Source: Streptomyces chartreusis (lineage in GTDB: Bacteria; Actinomycetota; Actinomycetes; Streptomycetales; Streptomycetaceae). From it: a stretch of 64,000 bases of DNA. Under the pieces are notes generated by a model. That model saw only the letters and a program-made list of their open reading frames with translations. It was not told where the DNA came from and ran no database searches. The position numbers and the translations under genes are program-made. This document shows, one piece after another, positions 32,361 through 40,952 of this stretch (position 1 is the stretch's first letter; every line of letters begins with the position of its first letter). Location of the stretch: NCBI RefSeq assembly GCF_008704715.1, contig NZ_CP023689.1:6510001-6574000 (forward strand), written 5' to 3'.

Positions 32361-33581
32361 GTGACGCAGCCTGATGTGACTGTGATCATCGGGGCGTACG
32401 AAGCGATGCCGTACCTCGTCGAGTGCCTGGCTTCGGTCGAGGCACAGACCATCGACCCGGGACGCATCGAGGTGATCGCCGTCGACGACGGTTCGACGGA
32501 CGGCACGGGGGAGTGCCTGGAGGAGTTCGCGGGCCGGGTGCCCATGCAGGTGACCGTCATCCGGCAGGACAACTCCGGCGGGCCCAGCGGCCCGCGCAAC
32601 GTCGGACTGGGCAAGGCGACCGGGCGGTACGTCTTCTTCCTGGACGCCGACGACCGGCTGGGCCCCGAGGCCCTGGAGCGCATGGTCGCGATGGCCGACC
32701 GGAACGCCACGGACGTGGTCATCGGCCGCATCGAGGGCGTCAACCGCAGCGCGCCCAAGTCGATGTGGGGCAGGACGCTCGACCGCACCGACGTCTTCTC
32801 CTCCAACATCAGGTTCACGCTGAGCGCGCAGAAGCTGTTCCGCCGGGACCTGCTGACCCGGCACAACATGCGCTTCGACGAGTCCCTGTGGACCGGCGAG
32901 GACGCGCTGTTCACGATGGAGGCGTACCTGCGGGCGGACGGCGTCTCCGTGGTCGCCGACTACACCTGCTACTACCTGGTGGGCCGCGACGACGGCAAGC
33001 ACGTGACGAAGAGCGGCGGCTACACCCTGCGCTTCGACTCCGCGCGCGCCCTGATGAACCTGATAGCCGAGCACATACCCGCGGGTGACCGCCGCGACCT
33101 GCTCATGACGCGCCCGTTACTCATCACCCTGCTGCCGCAGTTCGGGCCCAAGTACGCCAAGGACAGCGAGAAGGTCCGCCGGCACAAGCTGGAACTCGCC
33201 AAGCCCCTCATGGACGCCTTCTGGACGCCCGGCATCGCCCGCCGCATGAAGGTCGACGAACGGCTGCGACTGCACCTGGTCGCCGAGCAGCGCCCCGAAC
33301 TCCTGCTGCCCGTCGTGGAGTTCGTCAAGGCCAAGAAGCAGCCGGCGGCCCTCCTGGAGAAGAAGGGCCGCCGTGTCTATCTCGCCTACCCGCACTTCCG
33401 GGACGCGGCCGCGGGCATTCCCGACTCGGTGTACCTCGCCGAACCGCGCCAGGCCCGCGCCTACCCCGGCTACCGGGAGGGCGGCGCGGACTCCTTCGTG
33501 CGGCGGGCGGTGCGCAAGGCGCGCCGGGTGCTGAGGTCCTCCGGCGGGGCTACGCCGGGTGGGCGGGCTGCGGCGGCGTAG
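32361..33581 (+). CDS. Family 2 glycosyltransferase with a TTA codon
   Basis: 406 residues. The GT-A domain is complete: TVIIGAYEAMPYLVECLASV at the start, VIAVDDGSTDGTGECLEEF, and FFLDADDRLGPEAL with the metal-binding DxD; TGEDALFTMEAYLRAD carries the likely catalytic base. The C-terminal 150 residues are an Arg/Lys-rich helical tail. It probably adds sugars to the nearby anionic polymer. GTG 32361 follows AAGGGGGAA. Codon 253 (33117-33119) is TTA, the rare leucine codon read only by the bldA tRNA, so translation may depend on developmental stage. Its 3' end overlaps the convergent gene by 32 bases. Confidence 0.88.
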   Translation: MTQPDVTVIIGAYEAMPYLVECLASVEAQTIDPGRIEVIAVDDGSTDGTGECLEEFAGRVPMQVTVIRQDNSGGPSGPRNVGLGKATGRYVFFLDADDRLGPEALERMVAMADRNATDVVIGRIEGVNRSAPKSMWGRTLDRTDVFSSNIRFTLSAQKLFRRDLLTRHNMRFDESLWTGEDALFTMEAYLRADGVSVVADYTCYYLVGRDDGKHVTKSGGYTLRFDSARALMNLIAEHIPAGDRRDLLMTRPLLITLLPQFGPKYAKDSEKVRRHKLELAKPLMDAFWTPGIARRMKVDERLRLHLVAEQRPELLLPVVEFVKAKKQPAALLEKKGRRVYLAYPHFRDAAAGIPDSVYLAEPRQARAYPGYREGGADSFVRRAVRKARRVLRSSGGATPGGRAAAA

Positions 33582-35595
33582 CCGACCGCTGGTCGGGGAT
33601 CTCGGTGGCGATCTCCGCCGCCATCCGCTCCGCCATCCGCGCCCGGTGCTCCCGGGCCGCCGAACCCAGCGCCCGTACGGCCTCGTTGAAGCGCTCCTGC
33701 GACGTCGGCTCGTCCGGCCCCAGCAGATGGCGCTTCAACTCGGCCCGCGCCTCGACGAGTTCGTCCTTCTCGGGGTGCCGCACCGTTTCGAGCAGGTCCG
33801 GCACCCCGGCCGCGTCCGGCGCCAGCACGGTCGCCGCGCGCACCGTCGGGAAGGCCTTGCGGAACACGTCCTCCGAGAGCCCGCTGGTGTTCGCCACGGC
33901 GTACGGCTTCCCGCTCGCCAGGAAATCGCTGACGACGCTCGACACATCGCTGATCAGCAGGTCGGCCACGTTGAAGCAGGCGTAGAGCGTGGGCCGCGCA
34001 CCGATGAAGACCTGGTGCTCGCCCTCGGGCAGCGAGGCCCAGTACGCCTCCTCCCAGGCCGCCGTGGCCGCCGCCACCGCCTGGGCCCGCCCGGGCTCCG
34101 GCGCCGACTGGAGCAGCATCCGCTCCAGCTGGTCGGCGTTCGCCCGCACCGCGGTCGTGGTCAGCCGGTCCAGCTCCTTGGTCCGCAGGTCGAGCTCCGC
34201 GGTGTCGCCGGGCCGCTCACCGGCCCGCTCCCGGACCGCCGCCCGGATCAGCTCACGGATCCGCAGATCGGCCGCCCCGGCCCGCGGGTCGACCGACCCC
34301 GTCAGCGGATGCGGCTTGTACAGCAGCCGCACGCCCGGGTCCGCGAGCAGCGCCCGCACGAGGTTCTCGCCGGCCTCGATCACCGACGTGTTGCCCGGGT
34401 TGCCGTCCCAGCCCTCCCAGGTCGGCGCGTACAGCACCGTGGTGAGTCCACCGGCCGGCGTCTCCCCCTGCGGCCGTACGGCGTCCAGCTGCGGACGGCC
34501 GATCTCCACCACGTCCTTGTCCTCGACGCCGACCTCGGCCAGTGCGTACCGCTCCCGCGCCGCGGGACCGGCCACCCACACCTCGTCGTACGCCTTCGCG
34601 TACGGGTTGCAGGACGACAGCTTGTCGCTCTCCCCGTGGTTGACGAAGGTGTGCTTGAGCGTGGGGATGCGCAGGACCTGGGAGGTCTTGCCGGAGTTCG
34701 AGGGGTGGATGAGGACCTCCAGCGAGGACTCCTCCAGACGCATCAGCGTGGACACCTTCGGCAGACACAGGATCGGCACGTCGGTGGGGCCGATCTTCGC
34801 CACCATGAACCGCTCACGCAGCACGATCAGCGGACGGCCGTCCAGCTGTGCGAGCGGTTCCAGCCACATGTTCGCCTGGTACGCCGAGGAGACGCCGCCG
34901 GAGAAGTACAGGCCCGCCGTCGGCCGGTACTCCGCCAGCCAGGCGTCCAGCCACTGAAGGGTCTCGTTCTCGCCCGCCGGGCGGCGGCTCGGCAGCAGCC
35001 GTACGAGAAGGTCGTACAGGCCCACCAGGCCGAGCCCCAGGGACAGCGCGATGCCGAGGGCGGCGCAGCGCGGGTCGTCCGTGGCGGCCGTGGCCAGCAG
35101 GCCCGCGGTGGCCGGGAGGCCGAAGACCAGCAGCCGGTCGCCGGGGCGGCGCAGCAGGGCCGGCGGGGCGGTGGAAAGGCGCAGGGCGGAGGCGTCGATG
35201 TTGCGGGTGACCACCGGCAGGGTCCGGGTGCGGCGCACCAGCACCGAGACCGCCTGGATCGCGCAGTGCAGGGCGTAGAAGGCGAGCAGGCCCCCGACCA
35301 GCGGTGTGTACACCGACTCCCGGTCCTGCTCGCCGAGCCGCAGCAGGGCGACGACCAGCAGCAGGTCCCGCAGCACGTGCCGCACGGTGATGTCCGCGTG
35401 CGACTTGGCGAAGACCGAGAGCATGCCGCGTTGCCAGCGGTACATCACGCCCTCGACGGCCAGGGACACGACCGTCGAGGCGAGCAGCAGCGGGACGTGC
35501 GGCTGCAGCGCGGCCAAGGCTTGGCCGCAGAAGGCTGCGACCAGGAGCGCCGCGACCAGGGCTCTGGCCGGGACGCTGGACAAGGGTGTGGGCAA
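33550..35595 (-). CDS. CDP-glycerol/ribitol polymer phosphotransferase family membrane protein (second copy)
   Basis: 681 residues, clear paralogue of 30014-32134: the same N-terminal membrane helices and the same motifs LKHTFVNHGESDK, VLYAPTWEGWDGNPGNTS, LLYKPHPLTG and ISDVSSVVSDFLASGKPY. The start is TTG at 35595; an in-frame TGA lies three codons upstream, so no earlier start is possible, and TTGGAGTGA supplies GGAG. Both copies being kept suggests different steps (priming versus chain extension) or different polymers. It is transcribed towards the glycosyltransferase, with overlapping 3' ends, and divergently from proB. Confidence 0.82.
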   Translation of the reverse strand: MPTPLSSVPARALVAALLVAAFCGQALAALQPHVPLLLASTVVSLAVEGVMYRWQRGMLSVFAKSHADITVRHVLRDLLLVVALLRLGEQDRESVYTPLVGGLLAFYALHCAIQAVSVLVRRTRTLPVVTRNIDASALRLSTAPPALLRRPGDRLLVFGLPATAGLLATAATDDPRCAALGIALSLGLGLVGLYDLLVRLLPSRRPAGENETLQWLDAWLAEYRPTAGLYFSGGVSSAYQANMWLEPLAQLDGRPLIVLRERFMVAKIGPTDVPILCLPKVSTLMRLEESSLEVLIHPSNSGKTSQVLRIPTLKHTFVNHGESDKLSSCNPYAKAYDEVWVAGPAARERYALAEVGVEDKDVVEIGRPQLDAVRPQGETPAGGLTTVLYAPTWEGWDGNPGNTSVIEAGENLVRALLADPGVRLLYKPHPLTGSVDPRAGAADLRIRELIRAAVRERAGERPGDTAELDLRTKELDRLTTTAVRANADQLERMLLQSAPEPGRAQAVAAATAAWEEAYWASLPEGEHQVFIGARPTLYACFNVADLLISDVSSVVSDFLASGKPYAVANTSGLSEDVFRKAFPTVRAATVLAPDAAGVPDLLETVRHPEKDELVEARAELKRHLLGPDEPTSQERFNEAVRALGSAAREHRARMAERMAAEIATEIPDQRSATPPQPAHPA

Positions 35596-35806
35596 CTGCG
35601 GTCACTCCAAGGTCGGCGCGGGGAAGCCTGCGCTCCGGTTAACGCGCGGCAGCGTACAGACGACACGCACATGTCTTGAAGGCTTTGGGTGGCTGAGAAT
35701 GGTCACGTTTTGGCTGTCCGGGGACTGGACCGATGCGCACCGCGCGATCCGCTTCGCGTAGATTTCGGGGAGGCAGCCGGCATCCGCGCAAGGGGGAAGA
35801 GCACAG

Positions 35807-36934
35807 GTGGCAGGGGCAAGGCAGGGTGTGCACGAGGCCCGCAGGGTCGTCGTCAAGGTGGGCTCCTCGTCACTGACCACCGCGTCCGGCGGCCTCGACG
35901 CGGACCGCGTCGACGCGCTGGTAGACGTCCTCGCCAAGGGCCGCAGCGGCGGGGAGCGGGAGATCGTCCTGGTCTCCTCAGGCGCCATCGCCGCCGGGCT
36001 CGCCCCGCTGGGGCTGCGCCGCCGCCCCAAGGACCTCGCCCGCCAGCAGGCCGCCGCAAGCGTCGGCCAGGGGCTGCTGGTCGCCCGCTACACCGCCTCC
36101 TTCGCGCGCTACGCCGTCCGCGTCGGCCAGGTGCTGCTGACCAGCGACGACATGAGCCGCCGCGCCCACCACCGCAACGCCTCGCGCACCCTCGACAAGC
36201 TCCTCGCGATGGGCGCGTTCCCGATCGTCAACGAGAACGACACCGTCGCCACGGACGAGATCCGCTTCGGCGACAACGACCGGCTCGCCGCCCTCGTCGC
36301 CCACCTCGTCCGCGCCGACCTGCTGGTGCTGCTCTCCGACGTGGACGGCGTCTACGACGGCGACCCGAGCAGGCCGGGGACCTCACGGATAGCGGAGGTA
36401 CGCGGGCCGGAGGACCTCGCGCACGTCGAGATCGGCAGCGCGGGCAAGGCCGGCGTCGGCACCGGCGGCATGGTCACCAAGGTCGAGGCGGCCCGGATCG
36501 CGGCGGCCGCCGGCATCCCCGTCGTCCTGACCAGCGCGATCCACGCCGCCGAGGCCCTGTCGGGCGGCGACACCGGCACCTATTTCCACGCCACCGGCAA
36601 GCGCTCCGCCGACCGTCTGCTGTGGCTCCAGCACGCCTCCACGCCCCAGGGTTCGCTCACCCTGGACGACGGCGCGGTACGGGCGGTCGTGGAGCGCCGC
36701 AAGTCCCTCCTTCCGGCCGGGATCGCGGCCGTCGAGGGCGAGTTCAGCGCGGGCGACCCGGTCGAGCTGCGCGACACCTCGGGGCGTGCGGTCGCCCGCG
36801 GGCTCGTCAACTTCGACGCCAAGGAGATCCCCCAGCTGCTCGGGCGGTCCACGCGCGAGCTCGCCCGGGAGCTCGGAGCGGAGTACGAGCGGGAGGTCGT
36901 GCACCGCGACGACCTGGTGCTCCTGGAGCCGTAG
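35807..36934 (+). CDS. proB: Glutamate 5-kinase
   Basis: 375 residues from GTG 35807. The amino-acid-kinase domain (about 1-265) starts with RRVVVKVGSSSLTT and includes VLVSSGAIAAGL, VNENDTVATDEIRFGDND and GTGGMVTKVEAA. A PUA domain follows (about 285-370), as in the long form of ProB. It phosphorylates glutamate for proline synthesis. It is separated from proA by one small conserved gene. The promoter probably lies in the 211-base gap shared with the divergent polymerase gene; TAGATT at 35759-35764 is a possible -10. Confidence 0.95.
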   Translation: MAGARQGVHEARRVVVKVGSSSLTTASGGLDADRVDALVDVLAKGRSGGEREIVLVSSGAIAAGLAPLGLRRRPKDLARQQAAASVGQGLLVARYTASFARYAVRVGQVLLTSDDMSRRAHHRNASRTLDKLLAMGAFPIVNENDTVATDEIRFGDNDRLAALVAHLVRADLLVLLSDVDGVYDGDPSRPGTSRIAEVRGPEDLAHVEIGSAGKAGVGTGGMVTKVEAARIAAAAGIPVVLTSAIHAAEALSGGDTGTYFHATGKRSADRLLWLQHASTPQGSLTLDDGAVRAVVERRKSLLPAGIAAVEGEFSAGDPVELRDTSGRAVARGLVNFDAKEIPQLLGRSTRELARELGAEYEREVVHRDDLVLLEP

Positions 36935-37089
36935 GCGGCCGAAAACAGGGGGAACGCCCTGTTTCAAAGTTCGCCCTGAGGTGGACGTTCCGCAAAACCG
37001 CCCCGCGAGCCCTTGCGGCCTGCTCAACTTTGTCTACGGGACACATTCCGCACGACCACAGGGTCGGTCACTGCGAAAAGGAGGCCGTC

Positions 37090-37554
37090 GTGAGACGAGT
37101 GCGCCCTGGGACGGCGTCCCGCAGTGCCGGTGGGGGCTCGTCCCGTGCGGCCGGTGAGGAGCGTGCGTTGACCAGCGTGGCGGCCGGCGACCGGTACGAG
37201 CAGCCCGAGGACCTGCCCCGCCTGTGGCACGTCACCCTCTCGGTCTCCGGCCGGGAGGCCCCGCTGAAGGAGGTCCGGCGCGCTCTCGAACAGCTCGCCC
37301 ACGACCACCCCTTTCTGCTGACCAGCCGGTACGCGGGCGACCACGCGGAGATCCGCTACTGGGAAGAGGCCCGCGATCTGCACGACGCGGCCGCCGTCGC
37401 CCTGCGCCTGTGGGGCGAGCACCGGCAGAGCGCGGGACTGCCGCCCTGGGAGATCGTCGGCCTGGAGGTCATCGACCGCGAGACCTATCACCAGCGCATC
37501 GCCGAGGGATACGGGCCGCCACCGGCGACTCCGGTGGGTGTCCATCCGTATTGA
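37090..37554 (+). CDS. Conserved small protein between proB and proA
   Basis: 154 residues from GTG 37090, with the very strong ribosome binding site AAAAGGAGG (37076-37084). A second in-frame start, TTG 37168, also has GAGGAG six bases before it, and the conserved-looking part begins there (TSVAAGDRYEQPEDLPRLWHV). Residues about 36-130 alternate strands and helices in a way that suggests a ferredoxin-like fold; it is not recognised as a known enzyme. Its fixed position between two proline genes in an operon-like array is the only functional hint. Confidence 0.7.
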   Translation: MRRVRPGTASRSAGGGSSRAAGEERALTSVAAGDRYEQPEDLPRLWHVTLSVSGREAPLKEVRRALEQLAHDHPFLLTSRYAGDHAEIRYWEEARDLHDAAAVALRLWGEHRQSAGLPPWEIVGLEVIDRETYHQRIAEGYGPPPATPVGVHPY

Positions 37555-37628
37555 GCGGCCCTGGGCGGCTTGTCTCGCGGTTCGGAATGCGCGGGGGAAC
37601 GGCCCGGCAACCGCACTACCCTTCTTTC

Positions 37629-38915
37629 ATGACCACGCTCTCGCCGTACGACTCCATGTCCCCGGTCAACCGGGCCGCCTACCGCGCCAAGGCCGCCGCC
37701 GCCGACCTCGCCCCGCTGCCGCGGGCCGAGAAGGACGACGCGCTGCTGGCCATCGCGGACGCCCTGGAGGTCCGTACGAGTGAGATCGTCGAGGCCAACG
37801 CCAAGGACATCGCCAAGGCCCGCGAGGCCGGCACCAGCGAGGCGATCGTCGACCGGCTGACGCTGACGCCGGAGCGGGTGCGGGCGATCGCCGCCGATGT
37901 GCGGGACGTCGTCGCGCTGCCCGACCCGGTCGGCGAGGTCGTGCGCGGCTCGACCCTTCCCAACGGCATCGACCTGCGTCAGGTCCGCGTCCCGCTGGGC
38001 GTCGTCGGGATCATCTACGAGGCCCGCCCGAACGTCACCGTGGATGCCGCCGCCCTGTGTCTGAAGTCCGGCAACGCCGTGCTGCTGCGCGGCTCGGCCT
38101 CGGCGTACGAGTCGAACACCGCCCTCGTCCGGGTGATCCGGGACGCCGTGGGCGGCGCCGGGCTGCCCGCCGACGCCGTGCAGCTGGTGCCCGGCGAGAG
38201 CCGCGAGAGCGTGCGCGAGCTGATGCGGGCCCGCGGCCTGGTCGACGTGCTGATCCCGCGCGGCGGCGCCTCGCTGATCCAGACGGTCGTCTCGGAGTCG
38301 ATCGTCCCCGTCATCGAGACCGGCACCGGCAACTGCCACGTCTACGTCGACGCCCACGCCGACCTCGACATGGCGATCGAGATCCTGATCAACTCCAAGG
38401 CCCAGCGCGTCAGCGTCTGCAACTCCGCCGAGACCCTCCTGGTCCACCAGGACATCGCCCCCGAGTTCCTGCCGCGCGCCCTGGACGCCCTCGCCGAGGC
38501 CGGCGTCACCGTGCACGCCGACGAGCGCGTGATGGCGTATGCCAAGGACTCCAAGGCCACCGTCGTCGAGGCCACGGCCGAGGACTGGGAGACCGAGTAC
38601 CTGTCGTACGACATCGCGGCCGCGGTCGTGGACTCGCTGGACAAGGCCGTCGAGCACATCCGGCTGTGGACGTCCGGTCACACCGAGGCGATCGTCACCA
38701 CTTCGCAGCAGGCCGCCCGCCGCTTCACCCAACTGGTCGACTCCACGACGGTCGCGGTCAACGCCTCCACCCGCTTCACCGACGGCGGCCAGTTCGGCTT
38801 CGGCGCCGAGATCGGCATCTCCACGCAGAAGCTGCACGCCCGCGGCCCGATGGGGCTGCCGGAGCTGACCAGCACCAAGTACATCGTCACCGGGGACGGG
38901 CACGTACGGCGCTGA
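37629..38915 (+). CDS. proA: Glutamate-5-semialdehyde dehydrogenase (gamma-glutamyl phosphate reductase)
   Basis: 428 residues. ALDH-superfamily fold with the ProA signature: VPLGVVGIIYEARPNVTVDAAALCLKSGNAVLLRGS, then VLIPRGGASLI, and the catalytic cysteine in AQRVSVCNSAETLL (about residue 261). The NADPH-dependent reduction of gamma-glutamyl phosphate is the second step of proline synthesis. The length is normal. ATG 37629 has a weak ribosome binding site. Downstream of proB in the same direction. Confidence 0.95.
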   Translation: MTTLSPYDSMSPVNRAAYRAKAAAADLAPLPRAEKDDALLAIADALEVRTSEIVEANAKDIAKAREAGTSEAIVDRLTLTPERVRAIAADVRDVVALPDPVGEVVRGSTLPNGIDLRQVRVPLGVVGIIYEARPNVTVDAAALCLKSGNAVLLRGSASAYESNTALVRVIRDAVGGAGLPADAVQLVPGESRESVRELMRARGLVDVLIPRGGASLIQTVVSESIVPVIETGTGNCHVYVDAHADLDMAIEILINSKAQRVSVCNSAETLLVHQDIAPEFLPRALDALAEAGVTVHADERVMAYAKDSKATVVEATAEDWETEYLSYDIAAAVVDSLDKAVEHIRLWTSGHTEAIVTTSQQAARRFTQLVDSTTVAVNASTRFTDGGQFGFGAEIGISTQKLHARGPMGLPELTSTKYIVTGDGHVRR

Positions 38916-39100
38916 ATCAGGCCGTTCCCGGGCCGTCGGCGCGCGTCGGCGGCCCTCGGGGCGCAAGGCGCGCAGCCAGGGCATATGCGCCCGACACGCG
39001 CCCCCGGAATGACTCCGTGCCGCAGGACGGGTGTCTCACAAGGCGGATGAATTTCCATACCGTCTGCCCAAATTGACCCCCCAGGACTACTCTGGATCCC

Positions 39101-39676
39101 GTGCCGGAGGACGTGGGGGGCACGCCGTTCCCTGACGGCTGGGAGCCCGACGACGACCACGACCGCGGGGTGTCGGACGAAGAGTTCGCCTCCGTGGTCT
39201 TCGACGAGGCCTTCGTACAGGCGGCCGCGGTGCACGAGCCGACCGCCGTCGAGCGCCTCCTGGCCGCCGCCCAGGCGAGAGCAGAGGCCTCCGAGGCGGA
39301 GGCCCGCCGGGCCCACGGCAGGGGCGAGCGGTACGAGGAGGGGTACGGCCCCGACGGCCGCGCCGGATTCGGCCATGATCCCGACCTGGACGATCTGGAC
39401 GACACGGACATCCTGGAAGGCCCCTACGGCGCCCCGGGCACCTACGGCAAGCAGGTCCGCTGGCACCGTCCCGTCGCCTGGATGCTCGCCCTCGTGATGG
39501 GCATCGGCATGGTCGCGCTGGCCTTCACGGCGGTCTACCGCGGCGCCTCCTCGGGCAGCAGGGACCGGGTCCCGCCGCCGGCCTCCACCGGCCTGGAACA
39601 GGGCAGCGGAGCGGCTCCCTCCGCCTCCGCGGACTACTCGCCGCCGGCCGTCCCGGCGACCCCGCGCACGCCCTGA
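39101..39676 (+). CDS. Single-pass membrane protein with SVVFDE motif (copy 1)
   Basis: 191 residues from GTG 39101. An acidic cytoplasmic part (1-125) includes SVVFDEAFVQAAAVHEPTAVER (about 31-52), followed by a helical Ala/Glu/Arg segment; one transmembrane helix lies at about 128-147 (AWMLALVMGIGMVALAFTAV), and a short Pro/Ser-rich outer tail of about 40 residues follows. The adjacent gene at 39800 shares the same SVVFDE(A/S)F motif. No catalytic domain. Its position next to proA and upstream of nadD/LCP is conserved in Streptomyces to my knowledge. Possibly part of the envelope or sporulation machinery; this is a guess from context. Confidence 0.7.
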   Translation: MPEDVGGTPFPDGWEPDDDHDRGVSDEEFASVVFDEAFVQAAAVHEPTAVERLLAAAQARAEASEAEARRAHGRGERYEEGYGPDGRAGFGHDPDLDDLDDTDILEGPYGAPGTYGKQVRWHRPVAWMLALVMGIGMVALAFTAVYRGASSGSRDRVPPPASTGLEQGSGAAPSASADYSPPAVPATPRTP

Positions 39677-39799
39677 CAGGCAGTCGGCCGAGGGTCCGGG
39701 CGCCACTCGGAGCCGCCGCGCGATCCTGGTGAGAACCTGTCAGAACTTGTCGCGCAGCGGGGCGTTTACCCGAGCTCTCCGCGACCTACCCTTGAAGAT

Positions 39800-40900
39800 A
39801 TGGGAGGGTCCGCAGACCCACCCGAGGGGACACCCGAAGGCGGCCCCGGAGGTGGCGAGGAAGAGTACCGATCCGTCGTCTTCGACGAGTCGTTCATCCG
39901 TGCTGCCCGCCTCCAGGAGTTCTCCGCCCAGGAGCGGATGGCCGACCACGCCCCCGCCGTTCGCAGGCGGGCACCCGTGCGCCGGGGCCTGTCCAGGCAG
40001 GCTCTCGTCCTCGTCCTGCTGATCGCCGTCGCCTTCGGCACGGCGATCTACATGGGTGTACGGCACCCCTACCAGGGCCCCGCAGAGTCCGGGCCGCCCG
40101 CCGAGCCGCTGCGGATGACCGTCATCCCGCTCGCCCCCGAGGGCCAGGTGCCCGGGGCGAGCGACACCGACCACCTGTACGCGAGCAGTCCGGCCGCGCA
40201 GTTCCGGATCGGCGCCGAGGGCATACCGCTGCCGGCCGCGCGGCGCACCGCGCACTTCTCGGACGGTCAGGTCACGAACGCGCTGAGCATCGCGAAGGAC
40301 TACATCGTGCGGTCCTCGCTGTACCCGGAGGTGCTGACCGGCGACCAGATCCGGCCGGTGCGGGTGCTGCTGGACCCCGACCAACTGGATCAGTTCGACC
40401 AGAGCTTCTCTCACCCGGCAGCGGACGGCCGGCACGCGCCGACCGGCTGGCTGGTTCGCTTCGACTCCTCGCAGGCGCAGCTGGCCGACCGCAGCATCCG
40501 GGTGCAGGGCACGCTCCAGGCCGCCGAGACCGACGCGTCGACGCTGGAGGTCACCGCCGACCACACGTTCGTGTACGCGCTGCGGGCGGTGGCCGCCGGC
40601 GCGGGCGAGAAGGCGGGGGCCGCGGTGAAGGCGGCCGAGGCGTCCCTGTTCACCGTGCGCCGGGAGCTGCACTTCCGCTTCGACCGCGAGGACCTGCGGC
40701 TGCACCAGACCCAGCTGATGGTCTCCTACGTCCAGGCGGGCCCGCTGTCCTGCGCCGAGGACTCCACGAACCGGCTGCATCCGCTGCTCGCGGGCCAGAC
40801 CGCGAAGGAGGGCGGCCCGGCCGGCACCGACCCGTACGCCACGGGCGGCGCGACGGCGCTGTGCGGATCCCTGGCGACGGGGTCGCAGCCCAAGGTGTGA
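39800..40900 (+). CDS. Membrane-anchored extracytoplasmic protein with SVVFDE motif (copy 2)
   Basis: 366 residues. The cytoplasmic N-terminus has SVVFDESFIRAARLQEFSAQER (about 25-46), matching copy 1; a membrane helix (ALVLVLLIAVAFGTAIYMGV) spans about 73-92; the remaining 270 residues are extracytoplasmic. That domain has alternating strands and helices (VLLDPDQLDQFDQSF, LEVTADHTFVYALRAV) and two cysteines near the end, and is not assigned to a family by eye. Copy 1 ends 123 bases upstream. The shared cytoplasmic motif suggests both proteins dock the same cytoplasmic partner. Confidence 0.72.
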   Translation: MGGSADPPEGTPEGGPGGGEEEYRSVVFDESFIRAARLQEFSAQERMADHAPAVRRRAPVRRGLSRQALVLVLLIAVAFGTAIYMGVRHPYQGPAESGPPAEPLRMTVIPLAPEGQVPGASDTDHLYASSPAAQFRIGAEGIPLPAARRTAHFSDGQVTNALSIAKDYIVRSSLYPEVLTGDQIRPVRVLLDPDQLDQFDQSFSHPAADGRHAPTGWLVRFDSSQAQLADRSIRVQGTLQAAETDASTLEVTADHTFVYALRAVAAGAGEKAGAAVKAAEASLFTVRRELHFRFDREDLRLHQTQLMVSYVQAGPLSCAEDSTNRLHPLLAGQTAKEGGPAGTDPYATGGATALCGSLATGSQPKV

Positions 40901-40952
40901 GCGTCCGGTCCGGGCACCGTGCGGTCGCCCGGACCGGCGTCGAGAGGTGACC

